DNA of 64,000 nucleotides from Gonapodya prolifera JEL478 (Eukaryota; Monoblepharomycota; Monoblepharidomycetes; Monoblepharidales; Gonapodyaceae), in the NCBI GenBank assembly GCA_001574975.1, contig KQ965736.1, forward strand, positions 283,483 to 347,482, given 5' to 3'. Numbering within the stretch: the first letter of the stretch is position 1; every line of letters begins with the position of its first letter. The notes under the pieces were generated by a model. That model was given only the letters and a program-made list of their open reading frames with translations, did no database searches and was not told the DNA's origin. This document shows, one piece after another, positions 35,838 to 48,463 of the stretch. The position numbers and the translations under genes were made by a program.

Positions 35838-37455
35838 CTACGCCTTCTTCTTTTCCTTCCCCTTGGCGGTTCTCCTTGCCGCCACCTCGCTGAGCGCCAA
35901 GCGTCCCGTCAGGGCCGTCACGGGGGTGAGGACGGCAAGGTACCCGAGCAGCTGACCCAGGTTGAGCACGGTCCAGTACGCCCACAGCAGGACGTAAAAC
36001 AGACCAAGCGTCACGAGGAAGGCGGCGTGTGGGACAAGAGAAGCGGGAGGAATGCGGGGTGAGATGGACAAGGAGGACCACTGGAGAACACAACGGCTCA
36101 TGTCAGTCGGCAGCATTACTCCAAAGAAGTCCGGTCCACGTACCGCCCACAACAGGAATCCCCATGGCACCACTAGAACCGCTGCGGTCGCGGCGAGCGA
36201 CACAATGGACGGCGGGAGCTTTTGCGGCGGTCGGAACACGTGCCGTATCTCGGGCTTCACGGCATAGTCGACCGGGTCGGGCTGACCGGGGAGCACTTTC
36301 GGGCGCAGAGTGGCAGCATCCGCGTCCGGGAGATTGAGCTGGAGCGATCCAGGGGACCACGAGTAGCCGCGTGGGGACGTGAATGAACCGAGAAGGACTG
36401 TGAGAGTGTACGTGGATGACAGGTGGTGGAAGCGGGCGCGGGTTTTGTCGTTGGAGAAGTCCTGAACGGTGGTGAAGGTGTGAGATCTCGAGGTATGCGT
36501 GGATCTCGGACATGGAGTCAACTCTCTACTATTACATACCACGTCCAAGGTGTACTTCCCATCCGCATCACCTTGCGTTGCCGCCAGGACCACTTCGTTG
36601 TGCTCCCCCTTGGCATCGCGAAACACGACAAAGGCCTGGTGAACTTTGAGCAGGGGTTTGTCCGGAAGGGATGCGTCCGCGGCGGAGAAGCGCAGCTTCA
36701 CGGTGGAGGAGCCGTCAGCTGTCAGTTGTTTGATGGTGGCAGGTGGTGTGATCCTAAGCAACGACAGAGTGTGAGTCACCACGCGCCATCACAGCGTCCA
36801 CGAGGACGTAGTAGACGAGGACAAACACAAATACGAATGCTCTGCGAGCGTTTCGTTCCACCCGGGTTCCAAGTCCGAATGTAATCGTGTGATCCTCATT
36901 TACGCCTCACGTCTGCACTATTCACCTTTGCACCTTGCCGCGTTTATCGTCTCCCACCACTTGCGCTGCAAACTCAGTGACCATGAGGTCCGGAATGTGC
37001 GGGAGGATTTTGATTTCCTCTTCTGGCTCCTTCACAGGTACAGGAACGGGGGTCGGGGCGGACTTCGGCGCGGGTGCTTTGGGTTTGGCTGCAGCCTTGG
37101 TTGCCGCAGGTTCCGACCTCACTTCGACAGGGGCCTCCGCATCCTGGGTACTGGGTGCCGGGGTCGATTCAATGACAGGCTCAACAGGAGGTTCCTCCAC
37201 GATTTTCGCGACCACCTCCACCGGTTCATTAGGAATGGCATCCGGGACCGCCGGCTCAGGATTTCCTGCGACGGCATCTACGACCACCTCGGTTCCCACG
37301 CCATCTGCCAAGACTGCTGTCTGCTCGTCAACCTGTGCTGGAGCAGAATCTGCACCGTCCGCGACCGCTCCCGGAGAGAAATCGAGGACCGCAAGCAGCA
37401 CGAGAGCGACTGCACAGATGAAAATCGAAGGGAGCAGGCGGCGTCGTCGGGCCAT
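35838..37455 (-). CDS. SWP1: Oligosaccharyltransferase subunit ribophorin II / Swp1 with N-terminal insert
   Basis: The first exon (36926-37455) encodes a signal peptide (MARRRRLLPSIFICAVALVL...) and an acidic Pro/Ala/Val-rich stretch of about 110 residues, then IPDLMVTEFAAQVV and ends at KRGKVQR. The GTGAATAG donor splices in phase to the acceptor at 36754, giving ITPPATIKQLTADGSSTVKL. Later parts include HQAFVVFRDAKGEHNEVVLA, VKPEIRHVFRPPQKLPPSIV (the family signature KPEI.H.F) and membrane segments LAATAAVLVVPWGFLLWAV, AFLVTLGLFYVLLWAYWTVL and LLGYLAVLTPVTALT. The C-terminus is KGKEKKKA, a KKxx-like ER retention signal. It works in N-glycosylation of secretory proteins. The luminal insert is longer than expected for Swp1. 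An alternative acceptor at 36842 would give a short product ending in a hydrophobic helix. Confidence 0.78.
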
Positions 37456-37710
37456 GGAATGGAGGCCGGGCGTGTTGGCGATTCCCGAGTTTTGGTCACA
37501 ACCTAAGTAAGTCAAGAAGCCAAGCCGTCGAATGAACCCGGTGTGTTCATGATGGCATTAGCGTCATACATATGTACATGAAATTTATCAGGGCATGCTC
37601 ACGGTCCGGCTACCGTTTTCAGTCACTTTCTTTCTCCGCCATGGGCACAGGACAGGAGTAGAAAGGAGGGACGAATCTTTCAAAATTGTTTGTTACATAA
37701 GAAAAAACGA

Positions 37711-40700
37711 CTACCACAATGCACACACGGGCGACGGCGCCTTGCACCCGAACGCATCCTTGAACGCCGGTGTATCCTGAATGGCACCCAAAACTCTGTA
37801 GTTGTTCGGGGAGTGAGGGTCCGTGAGCAGCCTCTGCACTTGGGCAGCTGGTCTCACTGCACCGCACCAAACTTGCGCGTAGTTCAAGAAGAAGAGCTGC
37901 TCCGGTGTGTATGACTCGAGGCCGGGGAGGGCAGAGTTGTCCGACGAGGTATCGGCTTTCCAGGCTTCGTACGCACGGTTCAAACCACCAACGTCGGCGA
38001 GATTCTGTAAAGGAAGGATTGGTATGGGGTATAAACCGGGATGCGCGAAATGTTCGATATTTACCTCTCCGAGGGTTAAATCTCCATTCACATTGTAGAT
38101 CTTTCCAGTTGGTCCAGTGACGGTAAAGTTACTATACTGGTTCACGAAACATTGAGCCTTTTCCACAAAGTTCTGCGACGTCGAGTTGGTCCACCAGTCC
38201 CTCAATTTTCCGTCCTTGTCGAATTGCCGACCATTGTTGTCAAACGCGTGGGTCAGTTCGTGACCAACAACCGCGCCGATTCCACCGTAGCTGCGAACGG
38301 AACACAGAGAGGTTAATTGTTTCCTCATGGCGCATCGACCGCCAGATCATTCAGTGAACCCACTTCAAGTAGCTTGGAAGACCAGCTCGGTAAAATGGAC
38401 TTTGCAGAATTCCAGCAGGGAACACTTTCGCCAAACAATTCCGTCAGTCTCATCCACAACATCTGCATAGTCTAAAATAACCCACCAATCTCGTTTAATG
38501 GAGGGTTGTAGTAAGCGTTGACGGTTTGAGGTGTCACTATTGGTGTGCATTCATCATCTCGCGGTCCAAAGGCCCGAGCCTGCTTGCAACATCAGGAACT
38601 ACTCACTGCCCCACACGCCACGATCAACCGGCTTGAGAATTTTCTTCAGGTTGTCTACGATCTGCCATTTGGAGATGGCCACGGTGTTGCCAAAGTAGCT
38701 GCTGTTGTCGACTGGAACCAGTACGCTTCAGCACACTGCTGACTGTGAACCCACTCGCACACCCAGGAGGCACTCACACTCAAGTCCGTCAAACTGCTGA
38801 CGTAACTCTGTCGGGTTGAGCGTGTAGTTCGGGAATCCGATCTTACGGACCAATGAGTCCACCTTGAGAATGGCATCTTTGCGTGTAGCATCATCAATCC
38901 AGGACAGCTGCGGGATACGGCGCACCACTGGTGGAGGTGAACGTCATCAACGCATGAGAATCACACTTCACACATCCCGGCTCGTTCCCAGGACTCACTG
39001 GCGCTCTTGATCCCGTCAATGGCGTGCGACACGGCGTCTCGGCTCGCCTCGCTGAATGCTGCATCGACGAAGAATTTGCCCTCGATTTGTCCAATGGCAC
39101 TGTCCACAACGGTAAGGCAGGTTTCCCAGCGGGCAGGTTCAGCTGGGTTGCAGAGTGGTAAGGAGCGGGGCAAAAATGAGCTTTTAACCGGTTGTTAAAC
39201 CGAGGCAGAAGAAGAAAGAGACTTACTTTTTGCACCAGAGAGCGCCTGGTTAAACTTGGTGATGGGAGCCCTCCACGTTGCACCCAGGGAGGGCGCAAAG
39301 TTGAGGATCAGCCTCCACCTGTAGTAGAGCTCCAAATCAAACATCTCAGTTGCACCGAGCACTTTCTCGAAATCGGTAAAGAACTGGGGTGTCTGGTCGG
39401 CGATGGTGGTGTTGGAGGAGATGAGGCCTGGGTACTGAGCGGCGGGGAACATCTGCTCGAGGAAAGATTGCCAGGGGAATGAAGGCGAGGCCTTGGCGAA
39501 CTCGGACAGGGGCTTGGGGTGGTATGTGGCTTTGGGGTCTGGAGAAACGGGAAGTGTGCATTTGCGTTTGTTGGACATTGTGAAGAAACAAAACATGACA
39601 CGGGGTCTTTATCGCACCTTGCAGCTCGTCCGCGGGTAATGTGACGTTGGCCAGCCTGGACTCGAACGCAACGACACGGTCGGCGACTTGGGTCCAGTTA
39701 GTGATGCTCGGAGGCAAGTCCGTGAAGACGAGTGAGAAAGTGGTGGTGATTGCCGTGTGGAGGACATCGAGGGTGGAGTCGTCTTGGTAGTACTCTGGGG
39801 ACGGGAGACTGGCAGAGAAGGAGATGTTGTTTGGGTTGGAGCAAACGATGGAAATGGGAGAACGCTCACCTGAGCCCGTCCTGTCCAATGTAGATTGTTG
39901 TAACGCTCGGATCAACGAGGTCAGCGTCAACAAAGACGCTGAATAGTGTTTTCACACCGAGGGCCTGTACAAAAGTTGTCGCGCCCGCGAGATTCGGCCA
40001 CTGCTTGTCGAGATCGGCACTGAGGGCGACAAGTGGAGCAGGTCCTGCTGCGTTGATGGTGGTCTCATTGGTGCTAGAACAAGAATTTTGGGGATTGGCG
40101 ACAGTTGTTATATCATGGTCGCGATCATTACTCACCATGTTTTGTAAAGTGTTTGGACGAACTCGAAGTTGGATTTGTCCTGGGCGTCTTGTCCAGCTGG
40201 GACTGAAGCGGACTTCGAATAGGGTGATTCCAAGATTCGCTTGAGCGTTGCCTTGTTTTTATCACTGAGAACGTTAAATTGCGTAAACCCGGATTTGGAG
40301 TCGGGGATGGGATGACTCTGAAGGTGTGTGCGGGGAACAGGCCACGGGTGTCCGAAGGGGTGGAGGTGATCAAAGAGAGACCCTCTGATATTTTTTTTGC
40401 ATGCAAGCTCACCTGAATCCATCCACCACAGGCGAACTCGAAAAAGTTGTCACACGGGCTTGCCGATTTGTTGAGTGCCGAAAGTAAGTCAGCTGATCCA
40501 ATCACGCACTCGGGTGTTGTCTGAACACGATTCGAGATCCGTCATCGATCTTATGACCTTAATTCCTTTTCGGTACTCGATAACTCACGCAAAGCTCTCC
40601 GCACTTTCCACCACTCGCGTCAGGCCCTCCAGCATGGTGCCGTCTGCCCCAAGAGTGAGGCACCGCGAATGCAGAGCTAAGGAAACACGCCGCCGCTGCG

Positions 40701-40720
40701 ACAGCGAGCGAGAGTCTCAT
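37711..40720 (-). CDS. Secreted M13 (neprilysin-like) zinc metallopeptidase
   Basis: Starts with a cleavable signal peptide [20 protein letters not shown], and the mature part opens with [20 protein letters not shown] and [14 protein letters not shown]. The catalytic domain has [31 protein letters not shown], the zinc motif [18 protein letters not shown] (HExxH), the E|NLADVGGL motif split by an intron, [14 protein letters not shown] and the C-terminal CALW. These match MEROPS family M13, which cleaves peptides on the N-side of hydrophobic residues. No transmembrane anchor beyond the signal peptide is seen, so it is probably secreted or periplasmic to the wall. Around ten introns interrupt it. 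All catalytic residues look intact. Confidence 0.88.
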
Positions 40721-40980
40721 GGAACAAAGAAGTGTGACAGAGGTGGAATATGAATGTGTACTTTAATACGGGTATTTTCAGGGTTGGGTGTGCGATCTCC
40801 AGGGAGAGGCGGGTCCAGATTCGTGACAAATTCAAGGGTTGTAGCGCCCCTCTCATCCCACTTCCTCCCCCGCCTTCCCCCACCCTCCCTTCCCTTTTTT
40901 TCTCCTTTCTTCCTCTATCCCTTTCAATAGGCAGACAAATGAATGAAAAATGCAATATCCATAAATCACCGTAATACATT

Positions 40981-43900
40981 TCACGAGCGGCCTCCCATGT
41001 TTATCACACCCTTAGACGGCGGCTTGCGTTTCACCACGTTGTTCATCTTCTCGTCTAGCCCTTTCTCCCTTCGTTCTTCCGGCACATACCCCAGTGTTGG
41101 CATCCGCGAGGCTAGCTCCGCCGTCACCCCGCACACCTGCCGAAACGACTCCAGTTTGGCCGCGTATCGGTCTCGAACCCACGGTTGAGCCTGGGGATGA
41201 TTGGCTGACGGCCATGGTTGTGTGCGACCACGCATGGAAAGTGTGACAATAGAGTTGGCGTTGTGACAGGTGGTGGGTCCACTCACCCTTCAAATACAAC
41301 CCCACGTACTCCGCCGCTGACGCGTCCAGGCTCTTATACGGGAACTTTGGCTTCACCCGCGCCACACTGGATATGGCGCTCATCACAGCGGACGCGACCG
41401 TTTTCTCCAAGTACGAGACCATGGGCAGCTGAGAGAGCGGCACCACGATTTTTCGAAGTGGAAGAGAGGAGGGAGCGCGGAAGTTGGTGTAAAGCCACGG
41501 TTTTCTGCAAAAGCGAGTGGATGATGTGCGTCCGCCAGCGATTACGCACGCTCAAGTCGTTCGCCTACCTCAAAAACTTGACCAGTTTCTCTGAATTCTC
41601 CATAGCGTATAGTTTTCCTGCAAACTCCGCTACGCAGTCTTTATCCCCTTCCCTGAACCGGTCGCTAAACAAAGCATTGCAATGAAATCCCCACACCTGA
41701 ACCTCGCAACACCAGCAAACCCACTCTTCTTCCTCCACGTACGTCACTGGGCAGTAGCCTTGCATCTCCATCTCCTTTGGAAACAATGCCTTGACTGCAT
41801 TCCGAGACCGAGCGGCGGGGAGCGTTTCGGGTACACTCCGGAAGTTCCTTGTATAACGGGACGGATCCGCGAGAAAGAGATCCATTTCCGTGTGGATTTT
41901 AGTGCGGAAGAAGGCGTTCTGCAAGTGGCACATTGACAGGGAGCAACAATTCACCACACCGCACCACAAAAACCACGTCACGTTGAGGATTCGTTGCTCA
42001 CCTTGTACTCCACCGTCCACCGTTCGCCTTCACACACCTCCAACTCTCCATCCCTCACAAACGTCACAGCACAGCACTTGCCGTAACGCCTGTCGACCCT
42101 CTTCTCCACCTCATCGCGCCGTACTGCAGCTCCACAGTCGTCCACCCCAGCAGCCCATCCCATCCCAACGCGGTATCCATATGTGGACCGATTGGAAAGC
42201 ACCTGCGCAAAACGGCGGGCGACAGACACGCGGAGGGACCACATCGGGACCGACGAGGGAATGGCGGTCCACGTAGAGTAGCGGGAGGTGTAAAAAGAGC
42301 GAATTGTGGGGAGATTGTTTGAGGTGGTACCATTGTGCGGATCAACGAGTTCAACAATGAGTTGTGGAGTAACGAGAGCTTCTTCAAGGAGCTGGGCGTG
42401 GATGATTGTTTCTGGGAAACCGCTTAGCACCCATCTGTTGTCGAGTGTCCCTATCATCAGCGACGTCAGCACGCAACAATATTCGTGCACTTACCCCCTT
42501 GTTGCCGCGCGTGCCCTCCTCACGACCTCCATCAACACTTCCACCTTCAGGTCGTCACTCAAACCCCCAGCAGCAACCGCTGCAGCAACCCTGTCCACCA
42601 GGTCGTTCTGCTCCCGCACAACGATCCTCTTCCCTTCGTCGACCTCCACCGAGTCTTCGACTTCGAGAAGATCTTTCACTGCGAGATCAATCGTTAGGTG
42701 TTCCATTCCTAAATCCTCGGCCACTTTCATTGCGACTTCGTTCGCTTTGGCACCTCCGAGGACAAACAGTCCTACGCCGAGGGCTCCTTGGGCTGCAACC
42801 CGGGAGTGTGGGGGCACTTGGCCGCTGTCTGGTGCAAGTGCCATACCTTGCACTGCTGGGATTAGACCAGCAAAAGCATCCGTCCGCGGTACGTAGCGGT
42901 ATGGCTCGCGACAAAAGGCGTTGAGATTGGTTTCATTGTGGAAGACGAACACACGCGATCCGAGGATGCATGCAAACGGTCCGTGCAGAGCAGGTGCCTC
43001 AAGGGGAGGCTCGTCTTCATCCTTTGCCTCTTGTTCTTGTTCTAGATTAGCACTTTTCGCAGTTTGAACTCTTAGAAGGGCCAAGTTCACAAACGGACGG
43101 AACTGGTGCCGCGAGATGGTCCCAAATCGACCTTGAAGGCTCTTCATTACCGTAACCGGATCATATAGACTGGGTGTTTGTCACACGATGAGCAAATGGT
43201 GATGCGAAGTAAATGATTAAAACCAAAAAAAATTTCACTCACCCCATTTCCGACAAGGAAACCACTCCACTCTTCAAGGTGTCCTCCACGATCATCGCCT
43301 CTATCGGCGTCGGACATGCCAACATATTGCAGCGCTAGTAGATATAAATGCACAATCACTATTCCGCAATTACCTTACTCCAAATTATCACTTACCCCAA
43401 CCAAGAATCCACCGACCGATTTGTCAAGCTCCGCATGCACCACTCGCTCGCACTTATTTGCATCCACCTCAACGACGGGCACGATGGCGTGCCGAGAAAA
43501 GGCTGCTGCGACCGCATCGACAGATTCTGAGTCCTTGTCATACCTAATGGATGTGAATTTGCGTCATTTTCGGCTAACCAACACCCGTCCCTTACCACAC
43601 GTACATGTCTCCCACCTCTTCCTCTATCACTGCCATATCCACGCCTTCCTCTCTTTCGCTCCCCTCGGCTCTAGCCCTCGCCACCCTCTCTTCTGCTTCT
43701 CTTGCTCTCTTGGGAGCTTCCCTCCCAACAGCAACTTCTTTGTCCACCTTTAGTCTAACGACACAGTCCAGCCCTTTGCTTCCCGCGAGAACTACTTCCA
43801 CCTCGGTTTCAGTACGTGGGAATCCACAGACTACGAAGCCACCTGGACGGCCATATAAATCCTCCACGATCATACTTATCAGAGCGTCAGGAAGCTCTAG

Positions 43901-46900
43901 AGGTGAGTCTCGAACAGCAGTAGCAAATGTCTCGCGATCCTTTTCTTCGGCCCTCGCCATAATTGTTGTCAGGTACGCGTCGCCAAACTCCACCACATCA
44001 AGTTGCGCTTCTCCGGGATTCCCTCTTCCCTTCCTTCCCGCAATCCAGCTGGCAACCCGCGGCGCTCCGCACCCTACTGCTCCCACCACACACATCCGCA
44101 GGGGCACCTCCCGTGGGAGACTCCCGAGAAACTCCTCCGGGGCCGCTAAGGCCTCTTTCTGCTCAGACTCTCCAGCGCACCACCACGTGCAACCCCTCCA
44201 CTTCACCCCGAAGCGCTTCTTGCCCCTCACAACCTGCCCCAAGTTCAACCTCACGGGACACCACACCCCCGCGGGACCCATGACCACCGCGCGTGAATCC
44301 TCACCTCCCTCATCCTCCCCAGCGTCATCTGCATCGTCGCCCTCGCCAATGTGAGCACCACCAGGCACTCGGCGCAGAATTTGGCCGCTGCCACCAGACC
44401 CAGACGCCGTGACAGCCGGATCAACTGCCCATGGGCGTGCCGCTCTGAGGGTTTTGTGTGCCGCCCCAGCTAGCGATATCAAAGGACTAATCTCGCACCA
44501 CCTTGGGCCGCCCTCCAAGGATATGAGAGCCGTCTTGACCTGTGTAGCTGCTGGATCAGACGCTCCTTCTTCTGCCGTATTGTCTTTCCCCCACCACACC
44601 ACGGCCTCCCCAACGGGTATCTGTGCGGTCTTAACGTGCCCCGCCTCATTCCCGGACACCGGGAACCCGCACACAACCCATCCTTTGCCCTCCTTTTCCA
44701 GCCCAGAAAGCACCTCCTTGACCACCGCAGCCAGAAATTCCGCCGAGTCTGGGTCCAAGGGTGATCCCACGAGGGCGGGCGGGATTGCCCCATCGGCCTC
44801 CGCGCCACGGGCACGCCAGTGCGCAACGACGACCCGTGGGTCAACGAGCGTTGCACCCAGGCGTGTCGAAAGAGAGCGCCCGAGCTCACCGATGGACGGG
44901 TGAGTGCCTGTGACAACAAGCCTCACAGGCGCCGGCCCGTGGATGGAGACGGAATGAGGCCGCGGATCCGCAGCAGGATAGGGAAGTCCTGCCGTGGCGA
45001 CGTAGCGGTCTGGGTCCGCAGCGAAGAGACCCCCGTTGACTTCCGACGCGAAAAAAAACGCTGCGCCCTGTTCGCCACAAAAATAATGATTGACTCGAGC
45101 ACGCCGCACGCATCACCCACACACTCACCCGCCACACCACCGCGTACCCCGGTTTTCCTCTCACGCACCGCCCCGCCGAGGCCTCCACGACATCCCAACC
45201 ATCGCAAGCGACTGTTCGCATTGCGCCACCTGGGGGTACGCCTAACCCTACAGCAGCCTCCAACGAGGCAGCGCCGGGGGTTCCTGCAGCTGTCTCTGGG
45301 ATAGCCGAAAAGGCTTCTGTGGGGTCGGCCTCGTGTGTTGCTTCAGGGGTGCCTTGATCGGCCTCGGTGTTCTCGCCACCCTCTGGTTCCGCCGCTTCCT
45401 GCCCGCTACCTGGAACCGGTACGACGCCTGCTCTTCCCCCTCCCACGCCCGCAGCGGCGATGTGTGCTGGCATGCACGGAGCGGCCATGATGTGTGCGAC
45501 GGCGGCGCGGGCAGTCCGGCGGGGGTGTTGCAGCGCGGAGACATGGATGTGATACGGCGCGGGGAGAGGAAGGGTGGGGACGGCATCTGGAGTTGATGAT
45601 GGTGGAATGGCGTATGGGACAAGTCTGGGGGGTGGGTTGGAATCTCGAAGAGTCAGTAGGGGAAAGGAACATATCAAAACACCATCACACTTACCTCCCC
45701 AAAACCTCTCTCGGCACAGGCCTCCACCTTCCACCCCACCCCACTCTCTTCGTCCTCTTCTTTACCACCGCCACCTCCTGCTCACCGGCATGAGCTTCCA
45801 CCACACCAGACGCGGCCCTGCGCGACGCTTCGTCAGGGTCCGGCTCACCACCATCCTCTCCCTCGTGAGCCTCCGCATCACCTCCACCCCGCGGTGCAGC
45901 TTTCTCCTCCACCCACGCTCCTTCGTCACCTTCTACACTGGCCCCGTCGTCGGCCCACTCTCCCTCCCCTTCACCGCCCTCGGCACCACCAGGCCCACCA
46001 TCGGGATGCACCCACCCCGTCCCCGCTTCTTCCACGCCTCCTACCTCCCGCTCTTCGCCGTCCTCGCCGCCGACGCGTGCGCTGTCGGCGTCTACGCGGG
46101 TCCAATGGGCAGTGGAGGCGAGTGCCACAGGGGAGGGGTATGCCGTCAGGGTGAGCTGGTCGATAAGGTAAGGTGTTGGTGTGGCGGGTGGGTGGTGCAG
46201 GTGGAGGAGGTACGGCGTGAGGTTCGGGAGTGGGGGAAGGCGTAGGCCCGGGGGATACCCCTCTGATAAGACAGGTGCGGTCTTTCCCGTTGCGTCCGGC
46301 GGGGCTCCAGTCCCGAGAAACAGCGATAGCTGTGCAACAATTCCCGTGGAGCGTGCTACTGGTGATGACGCGAGGGCGACTGCCCATTCCGACACTGTTT
46401 CTGGTGATAGCTGCGGGGGTGAGGCCAGGAACGATAACCCCGGTGTTGCAGAAGCGAGCGCGGCGTCGGCAAGAACAAAGAGCGAGAAATGTCGGGGCAA
46501 AGGAAGCGAGGCGAGGATAGGGTGCGAAGTGGGTGCGGGAGGCATGGGTGGGGAGGTGGGGAGGGATGTGTCGTTGTCGGCAGGAGGGTCGGACGCATCG
46601 TCCTGTGCCGTGGGCGGTGTCTCGCCCGAACCGTCTCCTCCCTCGACTTCGCCTTCCGCTGCATCGGCCCCCTCGCCTTCCCCAGCGCCGCCCTTCCTGC
46701 TCCTCTCGGCCTCTTCCCTCTTCCTCCTGTCATTCTCGCGCTCTGTTTCCCTCCGTCTCGCCTCGCATTCCCACGCCAGCGCGCACGACATGTCGTGGTG
46801 GGTGACGAGAAGCGCTCCCGTGCGGGAGGCCAGGGCTGCGCAGACAGAGTGCACTGCGAGAGGATGGGTGGATGAATCCGCGGTGACGAGAATCGCAGGG

Positions 46901-47007
46901 CGAGGTACGGGAGGAGGAAGGGCGAAGTGGATAGGAGGGACGGGGTGGGGAAGCGGGATCGCGGGCGGGGATATCGGTGAGGAAGAGTCCAGGGGGTCGG
47001 ATGACAT
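40981..47007 (-). CDS. Multi-module adenylate-kinase-like protein (AK9 type), likely ciliary
   Basis: Starts MSSDPLDSSSPISPPAIPLP and ends KGVINMGGRS. Repeated modules resemble adenylate kinases with the LID/CORE hallmark GFP: VVCGFPVSGNEAGHVKTAQI, FVVCGFPRTETEVEVVL and WVLSGFPETIIHAQLLEEAL. Interspersed AK9-type Cys segments include GPAGVWCPVRLNLGQVVRGK, CTWWCAGESEQKEALAAPEE, MQGYCPVTYVEEEEW and KLYAMENSEKLVKFL. The last exons read YVGLYLKG and RDRYAAKLESFRQVCG. AK9 and related proteins occur in cilia and flagella, where they buffer ATP/ADP. P-loops appear degenerate (TGTHPSIGELG, VGAVGCGAP, LGGAKANEV instead of GxxGxGK), so catalysis is doubtful. The gene has roughly ten exons over 6 kb. 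Acidic low-complexity inserts are frequent. Intron borders are only partly resolved. Confidence 0.65.
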
Positions 47008-47700
47008 TTTGGGGCCGAATGGGAGAGATGCAGAGGACGCGGGTAGATGGCGGGACTAACACGAGTAGCTGGAACGGAGACTGGTCTGCGTGGATATAGA
47101 CTGAAGCAGGTGGAGTCTGGAGTGTCGACTGTCACAACCATCCCACCCCGATCTCACTCCACTCACGCAGCCCTGTCCTCCCTCGCGTGTCTCCTCCTCT
47201 CTGTCCGCCTGTAATCGCCTCAAATGTCTGATCTGTGATCGCACCTCTTTGCAGGTCGGAATGTTTCGAGTTGTTGCTTCACGTTTTGAGCTCAAGTTTC
47301 ATTATGGTCAAAACACGTTTACATACGACGGGAGTTCCAACGAGCTAGAAATGAGTCTCAATAAACTATTGCCTTCTCCAATTAATTTGTCTTTGCCGCT
47401 GCACGAAGGCCATAAATGGAATTGGAAAGCAAGCGGCCACACCCCCATGTGTAATGTAGAAGGGGTTCGGCCTCGGCCTGTTTGTTGGAGGAATCACGGA
47501 CCAAGCAGTCGGAGCCGAGAAGAAAACATCGACAACGCGAGTTTCATGTGTTGCAAGGCCTTGATTGCATTTGGTGGATCCACAGCGCGTTGATCTCTTT
47601 CATCAGCAGCAAATGATACCCANCCCCCCACAACTCCCCCATCTCTTGAAATCAAACGACTTGGTGATTTACTGGGAAAAAGAATGCCGAATGCGAGCAA
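47008..47700. other. Gene-poor interval upstream of AK9-like gene
   Basis: About 690 bp with no recognisable gene, and one unresolved base (N) at 47623. A plus-strand open frame of 114 codons at 47249-47593 has no family features. The interval may hold the AK9-like promoter and lost 5' exons of the coiled-coil fragment. Confidence 0.4.
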
Positions 47701-48162
47701 TTGGAACATTCTATCACCTCTCTGAAAGGAACGGTCCGCCAATTGCAGGATGAGGCAAGCAGGCGAGCAACGAGGATCGATTTCACGGAAGTGAGGGTTT
47801 TTGCTCGTGTTCGAAACCTGGAGGATGAAGTTTTGGAACTCAGAGCTAAGGCTGAAGCAGCGGAAAAGGGCCTCAAAGCGGCAGAGGAGAAAGCGAAGAG
47901 CAATCAGGCTGAGAACACATTGCGAATTGCTGATCTGGAAGATAACAACAAAGAGCTGCTCAACCGTGCACTGGCTGCTGAGAAACGTCTCAAAGAACGA
48001 GAGCCCCCGAGGCGGTCCAGTCTTCTTGCAGTTGAGTAGGAGAACGAGGAGCTGGCAAAGTTGTTTGACGTGATGGCGTTAGCAGACACACCGTACTTGG
48101 AAACATATTTCGTGACAAAGGAGGCAGTTCAAGATGTTAAATACAAGTGTCTTGTTTTATGA
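47701..48162 (+). pseudogene. Coiled-coil gene fragment with in-frame stop
   Basis: Heptad-rich sequence (GTVRQLQDEASRRATRIDF, LEDEVLELRAKAEAAEKGLK, DLEDNNKELLNRALAAEKRL) runs to a TAG at 48037-48039 and then continues in the same frame as ENEELAKLFDVMALADTPYL up to a TGA at 48160. No splice pair removes the TAG. The upstream frame holds further matching sequence (GKKNAECEQLEHSIT) without a clear start. It looks like the 3' end of a lost coiled-coil gene. Stop readthrough is a less likely alternative. Confidence 0.5.
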
Positions 48163-48463
48163 TTGCATAAGAGGCCCATCTCTATCACTATCTTGTCATC
48201 TCTCCATGCCACAACGACGTCTTGGCTTTAGAAGCTAGTTCCCACGTGTAATGAAATGGTAACCCATCTAAAGACGGCTGTGCCTGCGGCTGCTCGCAAC
48301 TGAGGCCTCTGCCAAGACTAAAACTGTTCTCCCTTGATATCACTCCTGACAATTTTATTTACAGATAGAGATGTTCTCTGGCGCCACTGCACAGGCTCCC
48401 ACATCGAATCACGACAGTTGGTAACGCGTGAACACTTGCTTACGCCATCGTCCTGAAATTGAC
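48163..48463. other. Intergenic interval
   Basis: 301 bp with no open frame of note. Likely the 5' region of the four-TM protein gene. Confidence 0.4.

Noticed and set aside
36754-37455. Separate small secreted protein gene with a C-terminal membrane helix
   Set aside because: Splicing straight to 36753 in phase gives the Swp1 domain directly, so one gene is simpler. The short form is kept only as a possible isoform.
36889-37506. Two overlapping plus-strand frames of about 200 codons
   Set aside because: Antisense to the Swp1 first exon, which has a good signal peptide and splices in phase.
43605-44354. Plus-strand open frame of 249 codons
   Set aside because: Antisense to a long AK9-like exon with clear GFP and Cys-segment motifs. 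Ser/Thr/Pro bias is the usual mirror effect.
47249-47593. Plus-strand frame of 114 codons
   Set aside because: No recognisable family, composition unlike neighbours, no supporting splice sites; treated as chance.
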